Positions 1-6,244 of a stretch of 6,409 bases of DNA are shown one piece after another; position 1 is the stretch's first letter, and each line of letters starts with the position of its first letter. The translations under genes and the position numbers were made by a program. Source of the stretch: Caldilineales bacterium (GTDB taxonomy: Bacteria > Chloroflexota > Anaerolineae > JAAEKA01); contig JAJTXO010000238.1 of the NCBI GenBank assembly GCA_021463315.1, forward strand, positions 1 through 6,409. The letters are read 5' to 3'. Under the pieces are notes generated by a model. That model saw only the letters and a list, made by a program, of their open reading frames with translations. It was not told where the DNA came from and ran no database searches.

Positions 1-1036
1 ACCCCCTCAAGCGCCGCGCGAGATAGTAGATGCGCCGTCCGACGCCGGACATAGTCAGGTCCCAGGCGCCGGTGTAGCGCACGATCTGGCCGCCGAAGCC
101 CTGCTTGAAGCGATAGACGCCCCACAGGCCCCCTTTTTGTTCGACGAAATCCTCGGCATAGGCCGCGGGATCCGCGCCCACCTCGTCGGGAATGCCCCAC
201 AGGTCATAGCTGGTGCAGCCCAGGCTGGCGGCCCAGGTGATGCCGGCCCACTGCAGGGCGTGGTTGGGCATGCGCGGCCGCTCCTGGCTGCTGCTGGCGC
301 CCCACATGTACCAGCTCTTGCGCCCCAGGGCAAAGATGGCCACCGCGGCCAGCGGCTGGCCCTCGAACTCGGCCAACAGCCAGCGCGCCTCGGCAGGCTG
401 GAATATCTCGAACGCGCGGCTGTAATAGCCTGGCTGATGGACGCCGAAGCCATCGCGCTGGCCCGTTTCGGCGTTCATGGCGTGCCACGCGGGCAGGTCG
501 GCCGCGCACATCGGCCGCACCGTCACCTCTTTGCGCTCGGCCAGACGCACGTTGTAGCGCCATTTCTGCTTCATGCCAGCCAGCACCGCCTCCGGCCCGC
601 GGCTCAGATCCAGGTGGATGGTGCTGCGCGGCTGCACAGGATGGCCGCGGCGCAGGCCGTAGCTCTGCAAGATCAGGTCGAGCTGCGGCGAGTCGGGCAG
701 GTCAGGCTCCAGTTTGAGCAGCGCGGGGCGGTAGGGCGCGATCGTCTCGCGCAGCACGGCCAACAGCGCGCGCGCCTGGGCCGCGTTGCGCCAATCTACC
801 ATCGGCCCCTTGGGCACATAGGCCAGGGTCTGGCCCCAGGGCAGGCGGCGCAGCAGCACCTGCGCGCCGGCCACGATGCGGCCATCCGTCAGCAGCGCCA
901 CCCGCTCCGCCTGCCAGCCGATCTGCGCCTTGAGCGCGGCCCAGCGGCTGGTCTGCAGGATGTGGCCGTCTGGATGGTCGGCAACGAACGCATCCCAAGC
1001 GACCGATGAAAGTTCAGGCGTGGCGGTGGCGTGCAT
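1..1036 (-). CDS. FemAB/FemX-family peptidoglycan interpeptide bridge aminoacyltransferase, 3' end cut by window edge
   Basis: The reading frame from ATG at 1036-1034 stays open for 345 codons to base 2 with no stop, so the C-terminus is missing. The N-terminus reads MHATATPELSSVAWDAFVAD. Family landmarks are MKQKWRYNVRLAERK at residues 155-169 (the FemAB basic KWR helix), YMWGASSS from 243, MPNHALQW shortly after, and YDLWGIPDE at 277-285. FemAB proteins have two GNAT-like domains and use aminoacyl-tRNA to add amino acids to the lipid II peptide on the cytoplasmic face of the membrane. Typical members are about 340-400 aa, so little is probably lost. A GGAG lies about 14 nt before the ATG, further than usual, so translation may be weak or regulated. 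It is transcribed away from a TagO-like envelope gene. The family is clear; the amino acid transferred is unknown, and a non-peptidoglycan GNAT role is possible. Confidence 0.85.
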   Translation of the reverse strand, partial: MHATATPELSSVAWDAFVADHPDGHILQTSRWAALKAQIGWQAERVALLTDGRIVAGAQVLLRRLPWGQTLAYVPKGPMVDWRNAAQARALLAVLRETIAPYRPALLKLEPDLPDSPQLDLILQSYGLRRGHPVQPRSTIHLDLSRGPEAVLAGMKQKWRYNVRLAERKEVTVRPMCAADLPAWHAMNAETGQRDGFGVHQPGYYSRAFEIFQPAEARWLLAEFEGQPLAAVAIFALGRKSWYMWGASSSQERPRMPNHALQWAGITWAASLGCTSYDLWGIPDEVGADPAAYAEDFVEQKGGLWGVYRFKQGFGGQIVRYTGAWDLTMSGVGRRIYYLARRLRG

Positions 1037-1063
1037 GGTGAAAATCTTTTCTCCGAGCGGAAT

Positions 1064-1098
1064 AGACTTCGGAAGTCGCCGCAGCACTTCCGAAGTCT
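1064..1098. repeat. 13-bp perfect inverted repeat in the FemAB leader
   Basis: AGACTTCGGAAGT (1064-1076) and ACTTCCGAAGTCT (1086-1098) are exact reverse complements separated by a 9-nt loop. Each arm is itself nearly palindromic around TTCGGAA or TTCCGAA. On the minus strand it lies between the predicted promoter and the ribosome site of the FemAB gene, so it would fold as a strong leader hairpin. No T-run follows on either strand, so it does not look like an intrinsic terminator. It could be a dispersed intergenic repeat or a regulatory leader element. Confidence 0.75.
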
Positions 1099-1112
1099 TG
1101 GCTGATCAGCCA
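1099..1112. promoter_or_regulatory. 14-bp perfect palindrome, candidate operator
   Basis: TGGCTGATCAGCCA is a perfect dyad with no spacer and directly abuts the 1064-1098 inverted repeat. It lies just downstream of the predicted FemAB start point (about 1118), where a bound repressor dimer would block that promoter. In RNA it could instead form a second small hairpin. The operator role is an inference; the symmetry is seen directly. Confidence 0.45.
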
Positions 1113-1124
1113 GGGGCCGCGGGG

Positions 1125-1153
1125 ATTATACCCGGGCCAGATGGAAAAACCAA
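1125..1153 (-). promoter_or_regulatory. Predicted promoter of the FemAB-family gene
   Basis: On the minus strand, TTGGTT (1153-1148) and a consensus TATAAT (1130-1125) are separated by exactly 17 bp. The start point would be near 1118, giving a leader of roughly 80 nt before the ATG at 1036. That leader contains the 14-bp palindrome and the 13-bp stem-loop. Confidence 0.6.
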
Positions 1154-1191
1154 CTGAGCGCGGCTCGGTTCAGGGGCTTGCGTGGCCGCTG

Positions 1192-1200
1192 TGGTATAAT
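1192..1200 (+). promoter_or_regulatory. Extended -10 promoter of the TagO-like gene (leaderless)
   Basis: TGGTATAAT is a perfect extended -10 (TGn plus TATAAT at 1195-1200). No convincing -35 is present at 16-18 bp, as is common for extended -10 promoters. The expected start point, about 7 nt after the box, falls at the GTG at 1208, so the mRNA probably begins at or next to the start codon. The STAS gene has the same layout. Confidence 0.65.
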
Positions 1201-1207
1201 CGCGGCC

Positions 1208-2269
1208 GTGAGCACCCTGCCCATCTTCACCTATCTGGCCATCTTCGGCGCGGCGCTGCTGCTGGCCATGCTGCTGACGCCGCTGGCTGGCCGGCTGGGC
1301 CGACGCTGGGGCCTGGTGGACCGACCCGGCGGCCGGCGCACCCACCGCGGCGAGATTCCCCGCACCGGCGGCATCGCCCTGTTCGGCGCGTTCATTCTGA
1401 CCCTGCTGCTGGCCTTCCTGGTCTTCCCCCGCTTCCTGCCCCCCAGCACCGACCCCAACGAGACCACCCGTCTGGTGGGCCTGCTGCTGGGCAGCGCCAT
1501 CGCCTTCGGCTTTGGCCTGCTGGACGATCGGCGCGAGCTGAGCTGGCGCGGCCAGATCCTGGCCCAGATGCTGTGCGCGGCCGTGGCCATCGCCACGCTG
1601 ATCTTCATCGAGCGGGTCAACAACCCCTTCACCGATACGCAGATCGTCTTTTCCGACCTGGTGGTGTGGGCGCTGACCACTTTCTGGTTCCTGGGCGCGA
1701 TGAACACCCTCAACTGGCTGGATGGGCTGGATGGCCTGGCGGCCGGGGTGACGGCGATTCTGGCCGCGGTGCTGGTGGTGCATATGCTGGGACGCGCAGA
1801 TCCGCCGCAGCTTTGGGTGGCCATCCTGCCGCTGGCGCTGCTGGGCGCGACGCTGGGCTTCCTGCCCTGGAACTTCAACCCCGCCCGCATCTTCATGGGC
1901 AGCAGCGGCTCCTATTTCCTGGGCTTTGCCGTGGCTGCGCTGGGCATCATCGGCGGCGCCAGGATGGCCACGGTGCTGCTGGTGCTGGGCCTGCCCATCG
2001 TCGACGTGGCCTGGCTGATCTGGCGGCGCCGTCGCCGCGGTGTGTCGGCCGGCGCCGGCGGCCGCGACCATCTGCATTTTCGTCTGCTGGACCTAGGCCT
2101 GGGCCAGCGCCAGATCGTGCTGGGCTACTACGCCTTCTGCGCGGCCTTTGGCCTGCTGGCTCTCAGCATTGGCCCCCGCATCTTCAAGCTGTTGGCATTA
2201 GTGGGTCTGAGCGTGGCCGTTCTGGTCGTGCTGGGGTGGGCGGAACGGCAGGAGGGGGAGGGGGAATGA
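1208..2269 (+). CDS. WecA/TagO-type undecaprenyl-phosphate sugar-1-phosphate transferase (glycosyltransferase 4/MraY superfamily)
   Basis: This 353-aa polytopic membrane protein starts MSTLPIFTYLAIFGAALLLA. It belongs to the family that transfers a sugar-1-phosphate (usually GlcNAc-1-P) from a UDP-sugar to undecaprenyl phosphate, the first membrane step of wall polymer, O-antigen or exopolysaccharide synthesis. Visible motifs are HRGEIPRTGG at 46-55, the Mg-binding DD pair at D106-D107, NWLDGLDGLAAG from N169 (D172, D175) and HLHF at 288-291. The motif that is normally GDxGS reads GSSGSYFLGF from 231, so the usual Asp is Ser232. Length fits the family. GTG at 1208 is chosen because the consensus -10 box ends at 1200; an in-frame TTG at 1178 would lie upstream of the promoter. 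There is no Shine-Dalgarno sequence. The stop overlaps a heptad repeat. Donor sugar and polymer are unknown. An MraY role is less likely because NWLDGLDGLAAG follows the WecA/TagO pattern. Confidence 0.88.
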   Translation: MSTLPIFTYLAIFGAALLLAMLLTPLAGRLGRRWGLVDRPGGRRTHRGEIPRTGGIALFGAFILTLLLAFLVFPRFLPPSTDPNETTRLVGLLLGSAIAFGFGLLDDRRELSWRGQILAQMLCAAVAIATLIFIERVNNPFTDTQIVFSDLVVWALTTFWFLGAMNTLNWLDGLDGLAAGVTAILAAVLVVHMLGRADPPQLWVAILPLALLGATLGFLPWNFNPARIFMGSSGSYFLGFAVAALGIIGGARMATVLLVLGLPIVDVAWLIWRRRRRGVSAGAGGRDHLHFRLLDLGLGQRQIVLGYYAFCAAFGLLALSIGPRIFKLLALVGLSVAVLVVLGWAERQEGEGE

Positions 2270-2299
2270 TGAATGATGAATGATGAATGATGAACGATG
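2265..2299. repeat. 7-bp tandem repeat (AATGATG)x5
   Basis: Four exact AATGATG units and a fifth AACGATG run from 2265 to 2299. The array includes the TGA stop of the TagO-like gene (2267-2269). Because the period is not a multiple of three, TGA recurs in all three plus frames, so readthrough would stop at once. The fifth unit is also the first 7 bases of the following 77-bp repeat. Confidence 0.9.
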
Positions 2300-2543
2300 A
2301 ATTTCCGCAGCCGCTGAGGCGGCTTTGCAGGTTCAGCCGGCAGATTTATCTGCCGGGTTCTCTGCTGCGAACGATAAATCTCCGCAGCCGCTGAGGCGGC
2401 TTTGCAGGTTCAGCCGGCAGATTTATCTGCCGGGTTCTCTGCTGCGAACGCTGAATTTCCGCAGCCGCTGAGGCGGCTTTGCAGGTTCAGCCGGCAGATT
2501 TATCTGCCGGTCTCCGGTTCAGCCGGCAGATTTATCTGCCGGG
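2293..2543. repeat. 77-bp tandem repeat with palindromic hairpins, 3 units plus a partial fourth
   Basis: Units start at 2293, 2370 and 2447 (period exactly 77). The third is truncated after its hairpin, and a partial fourth copy covers 2516-2543. Units 1 and 2 differ only in the first 16 bases. Each full unit has a hairpin AGCCGC-TGAG-GCGGCT (first at 2309-2324) and the palindrome CCGGCAGATTTATCTGCCGG at 2337-2356, 2414-2433, 2491-2510 and 2523-2542. The latter forms an 8-bp stem with a TTTA loop. The array lies between two convergent genes. It could act as a transcript 3' end for both, though no long T-runs follow the stems. No open reading frame here looks real. Confidence 0.95.
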
Positions 2544-3248
2544 CCCTCCGGCCTCCGCCAGCCCTTGCTGCAAGAGCGCCAACAGGCCGGCTACATCCCC
2601 CTCCCAGAAACGCACCGGATCTAACCACAGGCCGGGGAAGAGCAAGCTGCGCAGAGCGCCGTCGGCGTCAGGCATGATCTCGCGATCCTCGCCCGTCTGC
2701 CAGTTGAACCAGCGCACCTGCCGCTCGTAGGCCACCAGAACCAGGTATTCCTGCACCCCGTTGCGGCGATAGACCCGCAGCTTGTCGTGCAAGTCGTGGG
2801 CGACGCTGCTGGCCGCGATCTCCACCACCAGCTCCGGCGCGCCGGCCAGATAGTCGTCCCGGTCGATCCAGGCCCGGCCAGAGCTTTCGATCCACAGGCA
2901 AGCATCCGGTTGGAGCACGTTCTCCCGGTCGAGACGCAACGTGGTGTTGTCGTTGACCATCACGCCGGGGGTGGCTGCCCAATAGGCGCCGAGCCAGGCC
3001 ATGATGGCGCTGTGCGGTAGACCATGAACACGAGCTCGTACAGGTGATGACACAAGCACAACTCCTTCCAGCAATTCCGCTTTGAGATCAGGGTGCTCCT
3101 CATAGCGTCGTTCAAACTCCAGGCGCGTCAATCGATCGCCGCTGTGCAGCGGCGGCCGGTCGCCGCCGCCGTTGGAACCGACCGCTGAAGCCATCGCTGT
3201 GTTTGGTATCACTCGTGTATTTTCACGTTCCAGAACTGCCACACTCAT
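2532..3248 (-). CDS. Uma2-family (DUF820) restriction-endonuclease-like protein
   Basis: This 238-aa protein starts MSVAVLERENTRVIPNTAMA. Uma2 proteins have the PD-(D/E)xK nuclease fold and are abundant in Cyanobacteria and Chloroflexota, often in many copies; their biological role is poorly known. The family hallmarks are present: ELLEG at 58-62, PDACLWI with Pro114-Asp115, GAPELVVEIAASS with Glu143, DKLRVYRRNGVQEYLV with Lys156. This gives an intact Asp-Glu-Lys active site. ATG at 3248 is chosen because GAGGTG (3258-3253) sits just upstream and a full promoter lies further up. An in-frame TTG at 3281 adds 11 residues but would overlap the -10 region. The stop codon (2534-2532) lies inside the fourth palindrome copy of the intergenic repeat, so the last few codons come from repeat DNA. 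The gene is convergent with the TagO-like gene. No toxin or methylase partner is visible. Confidence 0.88.
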   Translation of the reverse strand: MSVAVLERENTRVIPNTAMASAVGSNGGGDRPPLHSGDRLTRLEFERRYEEHPDLKAELLEGVVLVSSPVRARVHGLPHSAIMAWLGAYWAATPGVMVNDNTTLRLDRENVLQPDACLWIESSGRAWIDRDDYLAGAPELVVEIAASSVAHDLHDKLRVYRRNGVQEYLVLVAYERQVRWFNWQTGEDREIMPDADGALRSLLFPGLWLDPVRFWEGDVAGLLALLQQGLAEAGGPGR

Positions 3249-3252
3249 GAGA

Positions 3253-3258
3253 CACCTC
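3253..3258 (-). promoter_or_regulatory. Ribosome binding site of the Uma2 gene
   Basis: GAGGTG on the minus strand, with 4 nt between it and the ATG at 3248. This site settles the start at 3248 over the TTG at 3281. Confidence 0.75.
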
Positions 3259-3281
3259 GTGTTTGCTTCGGGATAAGACAA

Positions 3282-3310
3282 AGTCTAGCACAGAGCACGC
3301 CCGCTGTCAA
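3282..3310 (-). promoter_or_regulatory. Strong sigma-70-like promoter of the Uma2 gene
   Basis: A perfect -35 TTGACA (3310-3305) is followed after exactly 17 bp by TAGACT (3287-3282), preceded by TGC, giving an extended -10. The predicted start point is near 3275, giving a leader of about 27 nt that contains the ribosome site. It lies in the gap after the metallophosphoesterase gene, so Uma2 is probably transcribed on its own. Confidence 0.75.
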
Positions 3311-3322
3311 CGGCGTTGCAAA

Positions 3323-3339
3323 CTGGCCTGCTCTGCCAG
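3323..3339 (-). terminator. Weak hairpin after the metallophosphoesterase gene
   Basis: On the minus strand, CTGGC (3339-3335) and GCCAG (3327-3323) form a 5-bp stem with a 7-nt loop, followed by TTTGC. It begins 11 nt after the stop of the metallophosphoesterase gene and just before the Uma2 promoter. The stem and T-run are short, so termination is only possible. Confidence 0.3.
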
Positions 3340-3350
3340 AATGCCGGACG

Positions 3351-4187
3351 TCACACGGCGCGCAGGGTCAGCTCCGTCACCTCCGGCGGGCAGTTGAAGC
3401 GCACCGGCGGCGAGATCACGCCGATGCCGCGGTTGGTGTACAGCGCCAGCGACTCCACCTGATACAGCCCGGCCGGGTATTTCTGGCCCAGATAGGGCAG
3501 CACCGGCCGGCCCAAGCGGGGCAGATTGACCTGTCCGCCGTGGCTGTGGCCGGAGAGCTGCAAATCCACCGGAAAACGAGCCGCCCGGTCGGCGTAGTCC
3601 GGCTCATGCACCAACAGCAGCTTGCATGCATCGTCCGGCGTTCCCGCCAACGCGGCCCGTATGTCGTGTTTGCGCTCCCACACGTCGTCCAGCCCCACCA
3701 GCCAGAGCGGCGCGTCCACCTCCAGCCGCAGCGCCTGGTTGATCAGCAGCGTGATGCCGGCCTCGGCCAGCACGCGCGAGGCCAGCGCCGCATCCTCCCA
3801 ATGGTCGTGGTTGCCCAGCACGGCATAGACCCCCAGCGGCGCGGCCAGGCTGCGCAGCGGCTCCACCAGGTGCTCGGCATACTGCCACACCTCGCGCCAG
3901 ATGAAGTCGCCGGTCAACACGATCAGGTCGGGCGATTGGCGCATGGCCAACGCGGCGGCCCGCCCGATGTCGCCGGCCGTGGTGTATTGGCTGATGTGCA
4001 GGTCGCTGAGCTGGGCCACGCGCAGGCCGTCCAGCCGCGCGGGCAGGCGGGGCAGGGGAACGTCGATGCGCTCCAGCACCTGCCAGTTGGGCTCGCCCAG
4101 CGTTGTCCAGCCCGCGCCCAAGGCCGCCGCGCCCGCGCCTGTCGCCACGCCGGCCGCGGCCAGCTTCAAGAAAGTGCGTCGATTCAT
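3351..4187 (-). CDS. Tat-exported calcineurin-like metallophosphoesterase (YkuE type)
   Basis: This 278-aa protein starts MNRRTFLKLAAAGVATGAG. A twin-arginine motif (R3-R4, RRTFLK) is followed by an Ala/Gly-rich hydrophobic stretch to about residue 26, so the folded enzyme is probably exported by Tat and may stay membrane-anchored. The dinuclear-metal ligands are all visible: SDLH (Asp62, His64), GD (Asp94), GNHD (125-128), LVHEPD (His194) and GHSHGG (His214, His216). This order fits the YkuE family of membrane-associated phosphohydrolases. Some relatives hydrolyse phosphodiester or pyrophosphate bonds in lipid or nucleotide substrates; the substrate here cannot be read from sequence. The ATG at 4187 places RR exactly where a Tat motif is expected; the Shine-Dalgarno sequence is weak (a GAG-rich stretch). 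It lies 130 nt downstream of the acyl-CoA dehydrogenase on the same strand with no clear promoter between, so co-transcription is possible but functionally unexplained. Confidence 0.9.
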   Translation of the reverse strand: MNRRTFLKLAAAGVATGAGAAALGAGWTTLGEPNWQVLERIDVPLPRLPARLDGLRVAQLSDLHISQYTTAGDIGRAAALAMRQSPDLIVLTGDFIWREVWQYAEHLVEPLRSLAAPLGVYAVLGNHDHWEDAALASRVLAEAGITLLINQALRLEVDAPLWLVGLDDVWERKHDIRAALAGTPDDACKLLLVHEPDYADRAARFPVDLQLSGHSHGGQVNLPRLGRPVLPYLGQKYPAGLYQVESLALYTNRGIGVISPPVRFNCPPEVTELTLRAV

Positions 4188-4276
4188 CTCGGTCTCATGC
4201 GCCAGCGCAGCGCCGGATCGAACCGCTCGACCGGCCTGGCTGCCTTTGCACGCCCCGTCCCTGGCAGAGGTTCACC

Positions 4277-4317
4277 GCGTCCTGGCGCACGAGCCTCCCG
4301 GGTCGTGCCTCCAGGCG

Positions 4318-4318
<1 letters not shown>
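4277..4318 (-). terminator. Imperfect hairpin at the stop of the acyl-CoA dehydrogenase gene
   Basis: Reading the minus strand, GCG, CCTGG and GCACGA pair with TCGTGC, CCAGG and CGC around a 10-nt loop, with small internal loops and a bulge. That gives about 14 base pairs starting at the last base of the TAG stop. No U-run follows, so this may be a 3' stabiliser or a factor-dependent end rather than an intrinsic terminator. The rest of the 4188-4317 gap shows nothing recognisable. Confidence 0.35.
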
Positions 4319-5478
<1,160 letters not shown>

Positions 5479-5484
5479 GGGAAG

Positions 5485-5489
5485 CCTCC
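5485..5489 (-). promoter_or_regulatory. Ribosome binding site of the acyl-CoA dehydrogenase
   Basis: GGAGG on the minus strand with a 6-nt spacer to the ATG at 5478. It decides the start against a 52-residue upstream extension. Confidence 0.85.
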
Positions 5490-5514
5490 GCAGGGAAATT
5501 GAGGGAACCGGGGC

Positions 5515-5607
5515 GGGCTCGGTCGGAGACCGGCCCAAGCAATGGGGGGCGGGCTCGGTCGGAGACCGGCCCAAGCAATGGGGGGCGGCTCGGTCGGAGA
5601 CCGGCCC
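5515..5607. repeat. Three-copy hairpin repeat (GGTCGGAGACC family), 36-bp period
   Basis: Copies at 5515-5536, 5551-5572 and 5587-5607 carry GGCTCGGTCGGAGACCGGCC, separated by identical 14-nt spacers beginning AAGCAATGG. The third copy lacks its first G. Each folds as CGGTC-GGA-GACCG, extended by GGGC/GCCC across one bulged T. The array sits in the predicted leader of the acyl-CoA dehydrogenase mRNA. The same core repeat recurs at 6245-6409, beyond the STAS gene. Confidence 0.95.
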
Positions 5608-5623
5608 AAGCGATCTCAACGTC

Positions 5624-5629
5624 AGTATA
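5624..5629 (-). promoter_or_regulatory. Possible -10 box of the acyl-CoA dehydrogenase
   Basis: TATACT on the minus strand, in the context GGTATACTG (5630-5622), identical to the -10 context of the STAS gene facing the other way. No good -35 is seen 16-18 bp upstream. If used, the start point is near 5617 and the leader of about 140 nt contains all three hairpin repeats. The rest of 5630-5766 holds nothing recognisable. Confidence 0.4.
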
Positions 5630-5766
5630 CCCATAAGCGCCTGATTGCGCCAGTCAGCACGAAGGCGTCCAGCGAGTTCGACGCCGCGCCGGGGTGCTGC
5701 GCAAAGACAGGCTCAAGCGGAACCTGACCCATACACGCGTCTTCACGGGACGGCTCTGTACGCTGC

Positions 5767-5796
5767 TTGTGAATCGCTGCCCTTCTGTGGTATACT
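5767..5796 (+). promoter_or_regulatory. Promoter of the STAS-domain gene (leaderless)
   Basis: TTGTGA (5767-5772) and TATACT (5791-5796) are 18 bp apart, and TGG before the latter makes an extended -10. The box ends 8 nt before the ATG at 5805, so transcription should begin at or within a base or two of the start codon. There is no room for a Shine-Dalgarno sequence. Confidence 0.65.
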
Positions 5797-5804
5797 GCCG
5801 CCCT

Positions 5805-6173
5805 ATGGATATCGCCACCAACATTCTCCCATCCTGCGCCGTGGTGCAGCCGGCTGGCACGCTGGATCGGCGCACCGCGCCGGAGCTGGAGGCCGCCCTG
5901 CAGGCGCTCACCGGCCAAGGCCACAGCCGCATCGTGCTGGACCTGAGCCGCGTCGGCGAGATGAGCAGCGCCGGGCTGCGGGTCATCATCAGCTCGGCCA
6001 AGCTGTTGCGCAGCGAGCGCACCGCCGGCGACTTGCGCCTGGCCGCGCCCAGCGAGCGCGTCGTCCAGGTGTTGGAGCTGGCCGGGCTGCTGCCCGTTCT
6101 GAAAGTGTACCCCACCGACGAGCAAGCCATCGCCAGCTTCGCCGAGCTGCCGCCGGCCGGCAAACGGGCCTGA
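5805..6173 (+). CDS. STAS-domain protein, anti-sigma-factor antagonist (SpoIIAA/RsbV type)
   Basis: This 122-aa protein starts MDIATNILPSCAVVQPAGTL and is a single STAS domain of the usual antagonist length. In this family the unphosphorylated protein binds an anti-sigma kinase and frees a sigma factor; phosphorylation of a conserved Ser reverses this. The pattern VVQPAGTLDRRTAPELEAAL (13-32), then IVLDLSRVGEMSSAGLRVII (43-62), matches the domain. Ser55 in SSAGL aligns with the phosphorylated Ser of SpoIIAA, while the Asp before it in DSSG-type members is Ser54 here. ATG at 5805 is preferred because the -10 box ends at 5796. A GTG at 5694 would add 37 residues lying upstream of the promoter with no family similarity. 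No kinase or sigma gene is in the window, so the partner must lie elsewhere. Other STAS roles, such as a signalling scaffold, cannot be excluded. Confidence 0.88.
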   Translation: MDIATNILPSCAVVQPAGTLDRRTAPELEAALQALTGQGHSRIVLDLSRVGEMSSAGLRVIISSAKLLRSERTAGDLRLAAPSERVVQVLELAGLLPVLKVYPTDEQAIASFAELPPAGKRA

Positions 6174-6183
6174 AGCGCAGGCC
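6167..6183 (+). terminator. Short hairpin over the STAS stop codon
   Basis: GGCCTG (6167-6172) and CAGGCC (6178-6183) pair around a 5-nt loop, overlapping the TGA at 6171-6173. No T-run follows, so intrinsic termination is doubtful. 6184-6244 shows no other clear feature. Confidence 0.25.
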
Positions 6184-6244
6184 GCCCGTAGACGTGGATG
6201 CAAATCGCTACGGTGCGGAGTCAAGTGTAACGACAGCCGAGAAA

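Noticed and set aside
1162..1169. GGCTCGGT as a decayed copy of the right-hand hairpin repeat
   Set aside because: Only 8 bases match and the second half of the palindrome is absent, so chance is likely.
1178..1207. TTG start at 1178 for the TagO-like gene
   Set aside because: The consensus -10 box at 1195-1200 lies inside this extension, and the first membrane segment begins just after the GTG at 1208.
1106..2077. Long minus-strand open frame of 323 codons over the TagO-like gene
   Set aside because: Gln/His/Ala-rich shadow without motifs; the plus strand encodes a clear membrane enzyme.
2506..2516. GCCGGTCTCCG at the junction of the last two palindromes, matching the reverse complement of the GGTCGGAGACC family
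   Set aside because: Only the five bases TCTCC are not already explained by the 77-bp unit, so the 11-base match is weak evidence for a chimera.
2293..2730. Plus-strand open frames beginning inside the 77-bp repeats
   Set aside because: Their proteins begin as repeat translations (MQVQPADLSAG) and continue antisense to Uma2.
3249..3281. TTG start at 3281 for the Uma2 gene
   Set aside because: It lies next to the -10 box, upstream of the expected start point; ATG 3248 has a good ribosome site.
5479..5634. A 52-residue N-terminal extension of the acyl-CoA dehydrogenase
   Set aside because: It translates the intergenic hairpin repeat (recurring LGRSPTEPAP), while ATG 5478 has a perfect ribosome site and matches family length.
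5694..5804. GTG start at 5694 for the STAS gene
   Set aside because: The 37 added residues resemble no STAS domain and span the predicted promoter.
6186..6213. CCGTAG...CTACGG inverted repeat after the STAS gene as a terminator
   Set aside because: The stem is only 6 bp with a 16-nt loop and no T-run.
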